From NCBI GenBank assembly GCA_048201975.1, contig DBFBGQ010000014.1, positions 1-29,183 of the forward strand: a DNA stretch of 29,183 nucleotides, in the 5' to 3' direction. A model generated the notes under the pieces. That model did no database searches. It had not been told where the DNA came from and worked only from the letters and a program-made list of their open reading frames with translations. How positions within the stretch are numbered: the first letter of the stretch is position 1; every line of letters begins with the position of its first letter. Below are positions 1 to 6,918 of the stretch, one piece after another. The stretch is from Egerieenecus sp048201975. Its GTDB lineage: Bacteria > Bacillota > Clostridia > Christensenellales > Aristaeellaceae. The translations under genes and the position numbers were made by a program.

Positions 1-1531
1 ACTCGGCGAAGGTATAGCTGGTGCCGTTCAGTTCATTGTAGGCCTGCAGCAGAGAAGTGCGCACTTCTTCGCCGCCTATGGACAGGTAGGTGCTCACGTA
101 GGTATCCCAATCCTTGTCCAGGTCCATCTCACCGGTGATGAACTTGATCCCGGCTTCCTTCACATAGGACTCCAGGTCGCTATTGTAAGACACATAAGCC
201 TCGGAAGTCAAGCCCATGAACAGGTCGGAGTACACCGCCACATCGGTGTAGCAATCAATGGAAGCCTGATACAGGCGGCTGTCCATGGTGTCGCTGAGAG
301 TACGAACAGAGTTTTCCACGGGAATGTTGTAGAAGAAACGGTAGCACTGCATATCGCTGACTTCGTTGCCCTTGGCATCCTTGCCATCAATGCCGAAGTA
401 CCAGTCGATGTCGCCGTTTTCATCCTGGGTCCAGAACTGGCCTTCCACGCCCCACATCAAGGTACGATGACCTTCCAAAGAGCAAGCGTAGTCAATCAGC
501 TCCAGCACGGCTTCCACATTCTCGGTGTTGTAGCCAATGGCGAAGTAATTCTCGCAGGGATCCTGGGCAATCACGCCGGTCTTGCCATCCTCGCCCACAG
601 GCGGATCAATAATGGCGATGGAGTCCTCGGGGTTGGTTTCCGTGTAGGCGTAACGAGCCACAGAGTTGCCCGCGCCGCTCCACCAGCTGTTCCACACGCC
701 GAACTCGCCGCGCACCCACTTCTCATAGGTCTGCTGGTCGTTGGCGGTGAACATCTCGGGGTCGATCAGGCCTTCGGCATAGATATCCCGCAGGTAAGTC
801 AGCGCTTCCTTATAGTCGGCGCTGAGCACGTTGGTAACCACGGTGCCGTCCTCGTTAAGGAAGTAGCACTGGTCGGGGCGAGCGCCGAAAGCGCCGAAGA
901 AGGGAGTCAGGGAGTTATAGGTGCGGCTGCCGCTAAAGCCATAGGTATTGTTCTGGCCGTCGCCATCGGGATCATCGTTGGTGAAGGCCCGCATCACATT
1001 GGTCCAGTCCTCCAGGGTGACGGGCATCTCCAGGCCCAGGTTCTCCAGCCAGTCGGTGCGGATGTTCTCCGTGTAGTAGGAGCGGGCGATGGTCACGCTG
1101 GGAATGCCGTAGATACGGCCGTCGATGCTGGTCCGCTTCAGCATATCCTCGGCGGTATAGCCGCTGACGGAGGACAGGTATTCCATGATGTTGGGATAGT
1201 TGCCGATCAGATCGGTCAAGTCATAGAAAGCGCCCTCAGCAGCATAGCCCTGGAAGGTGCTGGCGTCCATGAAAGCCACCAGATCCGGCACATCGCCGCC
1301 GGTGATGTACAGGGCCAGCTGCTGCTTCCAGTTGTCGCCGCCCTGGATCAGGTTCATGTCCACGCCCACTTCCTCAATGACCTTTTGACGGGTCAGCTCG
1401 GTGAATTCATTCATGGGGCGGGAAGACTGATAGAACATGTCCACCTTGACAGGCTCCTCCGCCAGCGCCGAAACGCTGAGCATGGACAGCGCCATCGCTG
1501 CAACCAGCAGGAAGGAAAGAATCTTCTTCAT
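1..1531 (-). CDS. Extracellular sugar-binding protein of an ABC importer, partial
   Basis: Solute-binding protein of the LplA-like group (family 1 SBPs), expected to capture an oligosaccharide outside the cell and deliver it to the two permeases encoded just upstream. About 510 codons are visible and the frame stays open to the left edge, so the C-terminus is missing. The ATG at 1531 has a strong AAGGAGG 7 nt upstream. Residues 1-24 form a signal peptide ending S-A-L-A before E-E. There is no lipobox cysteine, which is unusual for a Gram-positive SBP. The body has the usual features: an N-terminal lobe beginning V-D-M-F-Y, then D-V-P-D-L, Y-G-I-P and many aromatic residues. It starts 52 nt after the YtcP-type permease stop, and a small GGGCT/AGCCC hairpin (1559-1571) lies in that gap. 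Substrate is not predictable from sequence alone. Confidence 0.9.
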   Translation of the reverse strand, partial: MKKILSFLLVAAMALSMLSVSALAEEPVKVDMFYQSSRPMNEFTELTRQKVIEEVGVDMNLIQGGDNWKQQLALYITGGDVPDLVAFMDASTFQGYAAEGAFYDLTDLIGNYPNIMEYLSSVSGYTAEDMLKRTSIDGRIYGIPSVTIARSYYTENIRTDWLENLGLEMPVTLEDWTNVMRAFTNDDPDGDGQNNTYGFSGSRTYNSLTPFFGAFGARPDQCYFLNEDGTVVTNVLSADYKEALTYLRDIYAEGLIDPEMFTANDQQTYEKWVRGEFGVWNSWWSGAGNSVARYAYTETNPEDSIAIIDPPVGEDGKTGVIAQDPCENYFAIGYNTENVEAVLELIDYACSLEGHRTLMWGVEGQFWTQDENGDIDWYFGIDGKDAKGNEVSDMQCYRFFYNIPVENSVRTLSDTMDSRLYQASIDCYTDVAVYSDLFMGLTSEAYVSYNSDLESYVKEAGIKFITGEMDLDKDWDTYVSTYLSIGGEEVRTSLLQAYNELNGTSYTFAE

Positions 1532-1583
1532 TGAAATACCTCCTTTTTTATTGTCAACGGGCTGCCAGCCCATTGAGCTCCGT

Positions 1584-2462
1584 TTAACCCTTCAGGGAAC
1601 CAACCATGACGCCCTTGACGAAGTAGCGCTGCAGGAAGGGATACACGCAGATGATGGGCAACGCGGTAATCACGATCATGGCGCACTTGAGCATTTCCGA
1701 GGGCATGGACTGCGCCGCGTCATCATAGAGCAGGGTATTGAACTCGCTGGACATGAGGATCTGGCGCAGAATGGCCTGAATGGGGTACTTGACCCGGTCG
1801 GTGATGAACAGAATGCTGTAGAAGTATGCGTTCCAGTAGCTCACCGCGTAGAACAGCGTAATAGTAGCAATGGAGGGCAGGGAAATCGGCAGCAGAATCT
1901 GCAGGAAATACTTGAAGTAGGAGCAGCCGTCAATGGAGGCAGCCTCGTAGAGCGCGTTGGGCACGCCCTGGAAGAAGTTGCGCATGATGATGGTGTTGTA
2001 GGTGCTCACCGCAAAGGGCAGAATCAGCGACCAGCGGGTGTTCAGCAGCCCCACATCCCGCACCAGCAGGTAGAACGGCACCAGACCGGCGTTAAACAGC
2101 ATGGTGAATACCACAAACAGCGTCAGGAGCTTGCGTCCGGGCAGCTCCTTGCGGGAGAGCACAAAGGCACTGGTACAGGTCAGCAGCATGCTGATCACCG
2201 TGCCCACCAGGGTAATGAAGATGGTGTTTCCATAGGCGGTGGGCACCAGGTTGTTGCGGAACACTTGTTGATATGCGTCCCAATGCAGCCCGTCCGGCCA
2301 CATCAGCACCACGCTGTTGGTCACGTGGCTAATGGAGGAAACGGACGCCACAATCACGTACCAGAAGGGATACAGTGTCAGGACGATAACCAGCAGCATG
2401 ATCAGCGTATTCACCCAGTCGAATACGCGCTCCTTCTTGCTGATAACAATATGCTGGCTCAC
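1584..2462 (-). CDS. Carbohydrate ABC transporter permease, LplC/YtcP type
   Basis: Inner subunit of a CUT1-type sugar importer, 292 residues, about the usual length for the family. About six hydrophobic segments are visible, the first at residues 18-40. The cytoplasmic EAA loop that contacts the ATPase is at residues 173-195, with E-A-A, then D-G, then L-L-P. The start is a GTG at 2462, whose GTGA overlaps the TGA stop of the upstream permease gene. An AGGGGGG ribosome binding site lies 6-7 nt before it, so translation is probably coupled. It pairs with the LplB/YteP-type permease and the downstream solute-binding protein. No ATPase gene is in the window; such importers usually share a MsmX-type ATPase encoded elsewhere (family knowledge). 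Confidence 0.93.
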   Translation of the reverse strand: MSQHIVISKKERVFDWVNTLIMLLVIVLTLYPFWYVIVASVSSISHVTNSVVLMWPDGLHWDAYQQVFRNNLVPTAYGNTIFITLVGTVISMLLTCTSAFVLSRKELPGRKLLTLFVVFTMLFNAGLVPFYLLVRDVGLLNTRWSLILPFAVSTYNTIIMRNFFQGVPNALYEAASIDGCSYFKYFLQILLPISLPSIATITLFYAVSYWNAYFYSILFITDRVKYPIQAILRQILMSSEFNTLLYDDAAQSMPSEMLKCAMIVITALPIICVYPFLQRYFVKGVMVGSLKG

Positions 2463-3409
2463 CAGATACCCCCCTCTCCGTCGGTCATTTTTTTCGTAAT
2501 GATGTTGGTGGTAATCACCAGCACAAAGCCAATCAGGGATTTGATCAGGCCCACGGCTGTGGCCTGGCTGAAGTTGTTGGTGGAGTACAGGCCCACCCGG
2601 TAGACATAATAGTCCAGGGTTTCGCCGGTCTCCAGCACCATATCGTTGATCAGGATATAGATCTGGTCAAAGTTCACGCTCAGCAGATTGCCCACCTGGA
2701 GGATCAGCATCACGGAAATCGTGGTACGGATCCCCGGCAGAGTGATGTGCCACAGGCGGTTGAAGCGGTTGGCGCCGTCGATATAGGCCGCTTCGTACAG
2801 CTCCTCGTCCACGCCGGTAATGGCGGCCAGGTACACGATGGCCGACCAGCCCATGCTCTTCCAGATGCCGGACACCACCACGATGCCTCGAAAGTAGGCG
2901 TTCATGCCGGTGAAGTTCTGCGGCGTTCCGCCCAGGGCGGCGATCACGTTGTTCACCGTGCCGGTGTTCAGGCTCAGCAGCATGTACACCAGGCCGCCCA
3001 CCACGGACCAGGAAATGAAATGCGGCAGGTAGCTGATGGTCTGCACCGCTTTTTTGAATCCCGCATGCCGGATCTCATTGACCAGCAGCGCGAAGATAAT
3101 CGGGATGGGGAAACCGATCACCAGGTTCTGGAAGCTGATGATCAGCGTATTGCGGAAGGCCCGCCAGAACATGGGCGCTGCGAACATTTGCTCGAAGTTG
3201 GCCCAGCCTACCCACGGACTGCCCGCGATGCCGCGTATCACCGAAAACTTGCGGAAAGCGATGGAAATGCCTCCCATGGGCGCGTAGCAGAACACGATGT
3301 ACCACACCAGCACCGGCAGAAACAGCAGGTACAGCTGCCAGTACTTGGTGATGGCGCGCACAAACCGCGTTCCCAAGGATACCTTAGATTTCGATAGACT
3401 GACCGTCAT
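2459..3409 (-). CDS. Carbohydrate ABC transporter permease, LplB/YteP type
   Basis: First permease of the sugar importer, 316 residues from the chosen start. Hydrophobic segments begin with the Y-L-L-F-L-P-V-L-V-W-Y-I-V-F stretch, and Y-A-P-M-G-G-I-S-I-A-F-R-K-F is typical of the LplB/YteP branch. The EAA loop (E-A-A-Y-I-D-G, then T-L-P-G-I) sits about two thirds along the protein. The frame is open up to an ATG at 3457, but that codon has no ribosome binding site. The internal ATG at 3409 has GAGGAAGGG about 13 nt upstream and reduces the overlap with the preceding hydrolase gene to 26 nt, so I prefer it, with moderate certainty. It lies between the hydrolase gene and the YtcP-type permease. 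Confidence 0.9.
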   Translation of the reverse strand: MTVSLSKSKVSLGTRFVRAITKYWQLYLLFLPVLVWYIVFCYAPMGGISIAFRKFSVIRGIAGSPWVGWANFEQMFAAPMFWRAFRNTLIISFQNLVIGFPIPIIFALLVNEIRHAGFKKAVQTISYLPHFISWSVVGGLVYMLLSLNTGTVNNVIAALGGTPQNFTGMNAYFRGIVVVSGIWKSMGWSAIVYLAAITGVDEELYEAAYIDGANRFNRLWHITLPGIRTTISVMLILQVGNLLSVNFDQIYILINDMVLETGETLDYYVYRVGLYSTNNFSQATAVGLIKSLIGFVLVITTNIITKKMTDGEGGIW

Positions 3410-4259
3410 AGCCCAATTCCATCCCTTCCTCTGCGACCATTGCAGCGTATTCGTCATGGGGCGGAGCCCAGTGGGGACAGATGTGCGTCAGATGGATCTT
3501 GGGTTCCCCTGCCCAGCACCCACGCTCGGTGAGCAGATCCCGCATGCGGATATTCTTGCTCAGGCACATATGTCCCTCGCACTCCGCGCCCAGGCCGAAG
3601 GTGCCCTCCATCACCACGCAGTCGTACTTTTGCGCCAGGAGGATCTCCAGCATCTCCGGGGAATAGCCGCCGGTATCCGAGGCGTACAGGATGGTCTTGC
3701 CATCCCGCCGGAGGATGTAGTTGAACGCATAGCCGGGTACATCCGTGTGAATGCTCTCCAGGGGAAGCACCGACAGATTCTCCTTGACGCGCACTTCCTT
3801 GCCCGCCTCCAACCGGTGGAAGACGAACCGGCAGCGCTGCGCGCTTTCCATCAATCCGGGCACCGCGCGCATGGCTTCCTCCACAAACCGGTTGCCGTAA
3901 ATATGCATTTCCGGCAGCCAGGTGAAGCAGGGACTGATATATGAATGAAGCTGCTCGTCGCTCATGCCCACGCATTCGGCAGGCATTGCCCGCTGCGTCA
4001 GCAACACGGGCGTGAAGTGATCCCGGTGAGGATGCGTTACCAGCAAGGTATCAATTTGCGATGGATGGATATCCATACGCGGCGTCATCTCAAAGAAATG
4101 CTCGTTCATGTCGATGAGCACGTCCCGGTCCAGCATGGCGCAGCCGTTTCCGCGGACGTTCTTTCCCCCCAGACGCCGTGCCGCCGTGCAGTTGGGGCAT
4201 TCGCACCAAAAGCCCGGATAGCCTTCTCCTGCGCTGGTTCCCAGCAATGTCAACTTCAA
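3384..4259 (-). CDS. MBL-fold metallo-hydrolase, PhnP-like
   Basis: Metallo-beta-lactamase-fold hydrolase of 291 residues. The N-terminus opens with the beta strand and G-T-S-A-G, followed by a cysteine cluster C19-x-C21-x-x-C24 resembling the structural zinc site of PhnP, the phosphoribosyl cyclic phosphodiesterase. The di-metal motif H76-P-H78-R-D80-H81 is intact, and later histidines occur in the G-H-M-C and H-I-C-P-H-W segments. The ATG at 4259 has GAGGGGG at good spacing. It is the first gene of the operon and overlaps the first permease gene. Placement in front of a sugar importer suggests action on an imported or phosphorylated sugar derivative, such as a cyclic phosphodiester or lactone. 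That role is inference, as PhnP-like folds cover several reactions. Confidence 0.85.
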   Translation of the reverse strand: MKLTLLGTSAGEGYPGFWCECPNCTAARRLGGKNVRGNGCAMLDRDVLIDMNEHFFEMTPRMDIHPSQIDTLLVTHPHRDHFTPVLLTQRAMPAECVGMSDEQLHSYISPCFTWLPEMHIYGNRFVEEAMRAVPGLMESAQRCRFVFHRLEAGKEVRVKENLSVLPLESIHTDVPGYAFNYILRRDGKTILYASDTGGYSPEMLEILLAQKYDCVVMEGTFGLGAECEGHMCLSKNIRMRDLLTERGCWAGEPKIHLTHICPHWAPPHDEYAAMVAEEGMELGYDGQSIEI

Positions 4260-4286
4260 TGGATCGCCCCCTCATCTCTCGATTGA

Positions 4287-4316
4287 ATTGTATCATATGG
4301 CCAAAAATAGACGCAA
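4287..4316 (-). promoter_or_regulatory. Candidate promoter of the hydrolase-ABC importer operon
   Basis: Read on the minus strand, TACAAT (4287-4292) is preceded by TGA, giving an extended -10. A weak TTGCGT (4311-4316) lies 18 bp upstream. The start codon of the hydrolase at 4259 is about 28 nt downstream of the -10. No other likely promoter is visible before the operon. Confidence 0.4.
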
Positions 4317-4452
4317 TATCTCCATTTTACTTTTGACTTGTCATTTTTTGCTTTTGGAGAGCATGCTTTTTGCGCAAATGACGCAGCCACGATCCCAGAC
4401 TTTCCTTCTAATCTGCAAAAAACATAAACGCTCCTGGAACCAAAACACAAGC

Positions 4453-4483
4453 ATCCCGCGATCCCTCTCCCAGGGTGCGGGAT
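4453..4483 (-). terminator. Hairpin terminator after the GH3 gene
   Basis: ATCCCGC (4453-4459) pairs with GCGGGAT (4477-4483), and an inner CCCT/AGGG stem stacks within it. On the minus strand the hairpin is followed by a loose T-rich run, GCTTGTGTTTTGG. It lies about 100 nt past the GH3 stop codon, as expected for the end of the symporter-GH78-GH3 transcript. Confidence 0.55.
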
Positions 4484-4587
4484 TCCTATGCGCATACTGG
4501 ATGGTGCGGAGCGTAGCATAAGCCGATGGCCATCCTTCCCCAATGATCAAAAACGCTTGCCGCGCTTCATCATATCCGCTTTTCCTC

Positions 4588-6915
4588 TCAGCCCCGTATC
4601 ATCTTCACGATGCCGCGAAGCATATGTCCGTTGGCTATATCCAGCAATCGCTGCATCAATCCGTCCTTCATGCCGCCGGAAATTTGCATGCTGCGCAGCG
4701 GCGATCCCACAGAGGCGGCCATCATCATGCGAAACTTCGGGTTCTCATAGTCCTTTTTTCCACCAAATCCCTTGGCGATCACGGATTCCGTCGCCTTGTA
4801 CATGAGCTTCATCACCAGGGAGTAAGCTCTCATTTCCTCGACGGTGTTGTCCATGGTGAACGAGCCCTTTCTGAGCACCGGCGCGATGTAGCTTCTGCCC
4901 AGCATGGCTTCCCATTCCTCCCGCGCCGGCTTGCCTGCGCAGCGCTCGACCCACGCCCCCTTCTGCCAGGCGGGCGCAGTAAGCTGCGCGCCGGGGACAA
5001 CGACCTTTGCGTTCAATCCGCCGACGCTGACCATGTATGTACCGCCGGGAACCTTCCAGCCCTTCTGCCAGACGGCAAAGGCGCGGTCATCCAGTTCAAA
5101 CCGCACGGTTTGACACGCTCCCGGTTGCAGGACGACCTTTTGAAAGCCCTTAAGTTCCCGCAGGGGACGATGCAATCCGCTCTGCGGCGCATACACATAC
5201 AGCTGCACCACCTCCGCGCCAGGCATATGCCCTGTGTTGCTCACGGTTACGGCAACGGTTTTCCCCTGCACCTGCAGATCGGAATAGGCAAAGGTGGTAT
5301 AGCTCAGCCCGAAACCGAAGGGCCAGCGCACCGGCAGTCCGGCTTTCTCATAATAGCGATAGCCTATATAGAGGCCCTCTTCGTACAGCGCATCCTTCGT
5401 TTTTCCGTAGATTTCGGAGGATGGAACATCCGCGTAAACAAGCGGCCAGCTTTCCGCCAGCCTTCCGCTGGGATTGGCCCTGCCGTAGAGCAGATTGGCA
5501 ATCGCTTCTCCGCCCGCCTGTCCGGGCAGGCCCATGTAAAGGATACCCTTGACCATGTCCGCCCAGGGGCATTCCACCGCGCAGCCGCACAACAGCACCA
5601 CCACCGTGTTGGGGTTGGCCTGCGCTACCGCGCGAATCATTCGCAGATGCCCTTCCGGCATGCGCATATCCTCCCGGTCAAACCCTTCCGACTCATAGCG
5701 GTCAGGCAGGCCGGCAAATACCACAGCGATCTGGGCGGCTTGCGCGGCTTTGACCGCCTCGGAAAGCAGCGCGTCCGTGGTATCGCCGCGTTCATCACAG
5801 CCGGGCGCATAGGCGGCCCCGGGCAGAAACGCGAGGGGCTGGCTGATCCGCTTGGGGTTGATGTGGCTGGATCCCGCGCCCTGAAAGCGCATGGATTTTG
5901 CCATAGCGCCAATCACAGCGATCTTTGTCCCCGGCCGCAGGGGAAGAATGCCGTCCTCGTTGCGGAGCAATACCGCACCCTGCTCGGCTGCTTCCCTGGC
6001 CAGCGCGTGATGCGCTTCGTCATCGCAGCTCGCGTCCGTTGGGGACGTTTTTGCCGCCCGGTTGACCAGCGCAAGGACCCGGCGCGCAGAGGCGTCGATC
6101 GCGCTCTGGGGCAGCTGTCCGCTCTTCACAGCCTCCAGGACTTCTTTTTCCATGAAGTTGCTTCCGCCCGGCATGCTCAGGTCGCATCCGGCGCGGAAGC
6201 CCTCGATGCGGTTGTTCATCGCGCCCCAGTCCGTAACCACCAGGCCGTCAAAGTCCCATTCGTTGCGCAGAATACCGGTCAGCAGCTCCTGATGGTCGCT
6301 GCAATGGATCCCGTTGAGCTTGGGATACGCGCACATGACGGTGGAGGGCTTGCCTTCCTTCACCGCAATTTCAAAGGCAGTCAGGTACATCTCCCGCAGG
6401 GTGCGTTCATCCAGCACACTGTCCGAGGTGAAGCGGCAGCTTTCCTGCGAATTGGCAGCAAAATGCTTCAGGCTGGTACCGACGCCCTTCGCCTCCGCGC
6501 CGCGGATAAAGCCTGCCGCCAGCTTGCCCGCCAGCAGCGGGTCCTCGCTGAAATACTCGAAGCTGCGCCCGCACAGCGGGTTTCGCTTGAGGTTTGCGCC
6601 GGGGCCGAGCACCAGCCCCACCCCCTGCTCCACGGCTTCTTCTGCGATGGCCGCGCCAATTCGCTCCAGCAGCGCCGAATCCCAGCTTCCGGCTGTCGTC
6701 ACCTCCGCCGGAAAGCAGGTTGCCGGGCGGGATTTGTGCACGCCCAGCATGTCCGCGGTATCCTCCTGCTTGCGCAGGCCGTGAGGACCGTCGCACATGA
6801 ACATGGACGGAACGCCGTATGATGCAAATGCTTTTGTTTCCCAGAAATTGACGCCTGAGCAAAGGGCGATCCTGTCTTCCAGCGTCATCTGCGCCAGCGT
6901 CTTTGCAATGTCCAT
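4588..6915 (-). CDS. Beta-glucosidase, glycoside hydrolase family 3
   Basis: GH3 enzyme of 775 residues, a usual length for BglX-like enzymes without a PA14 insert. The N-terminal barrel shows C-D-G-P-H-G near residue 45, the K-H-F motif at 150-152 and the nucleophile D229 in V-V-T-D-W-G. The second domain follows (A-V-I-G at about 340), then the GH3 C-terminal region with G-F-G-L-S-Y-T-T-F and a fibronectin type III-like module. There is no signal peptide, so it should act in the cytoplasm on imported glucosides. The ATG at 6915 has AGGAGG 6 nt upstream and starts 3 nt after the GH78 stop, so its ribosome binding site overlaps that stop. Together with the GH78 gene it would form a rhamnosidase plus glucosidase pair, the activities combined in naringinase (inference for substrate). 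Confidence 0.95.
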   Translation of the reverse strand: MDIAKTLAQMTLEDRIALCSGVNFWETKAFASYGVPSMFMCDGPHGLRKQEDTADMLGVHKSRPATCFPAEVTTAGSWDSALLERIGAAIAEEAVEQGVGLVLGPGANLKRNPLCGRSFEYFSEDPLLAGKLAAGFIRGAEAKGVGTSLKHFAANSQESCRFTSDSVLDERTLREMYLTAFEIAVKEGKPSTVMCAYPKLNGIHCSDHQELLTGILRNEWDFDGLVVTDWGAMNNRIEGFRAGCDLSMPGGSNFMEKEVLEAVKSGQLPQSAIDASARRVLALVNRAAKTSPTDASCDDEAHHALAREAAEQGAVLLRNEDGILPLRPGTKIAVIGAMAKSMRFQGAGSSHINPKRISQPLAFLPGAAYAPGCDERGDTTDALLSEAVKAAQAAQIAVVFAGLPDRYESEGFDREDMRMPEGHLRMIRAVAQANPNTVVVLLCGCAVECPWADMVKGILYMGLPGQAGGEAIANLLYGRANPSGRLAESWPLVYADVPSSEIYGKTKDALYEEGLYIGYRYYEKAGLPVRWPFGFGLSYTTFAYSDLQVQGKTVAVTVSNTGHMPGAEVVQLYVYAPQSGLHRPLRELKGFQKVVLQPGACQTVRFELDDRAFAVWQKGWKVPGGTYMVSVGGLNAKVVVPGAQLTAPAWQKGAWVERCAGKPAREEWEAMLGRSYIAPVLRKGSFTMDNTVEEMRAYSLVMKLMYKATESVIAKGFGGKKDYENPKFRMMMAASVGSPLRSMQISGGMKDGLMQRLLDIANGHMLRGIVKMIRG

Positions 6916-6918
6916 GCG

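Larger units (their letters stand above)
4260..4587. other. Intergenic gap between two minus-strand operons
   Basis: This 328-nt gap holds the terminator of the GH3 gene (4453-4483) and a likely promoter of the hydrolase-ABC operon (4287-4316). The part between 4300 and 4440 is T-rich on the plus strand. It contains CTTTTG twice (4330-4335 and 4351-4356), 21 bp apart, which could be chance in such simple sequence. I see no convincing gene here. Confidence 0.6.

Noticed and set aside
4330..4356. CTTTTG twice, 21 bp apart, upstream of the hydrolase promoter
   Set aside because: The spacing resembles that of the repeats at 22657, but six bases in T-rich sequence are likely chance.
4543..6822. 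759-codon plus-strand frame opposite the GH3 gene
   Set aside because: The minus strand carries the complete GH3 enzyme with all motifs and a strong ribosome binding site; the plus frame is its mirror.
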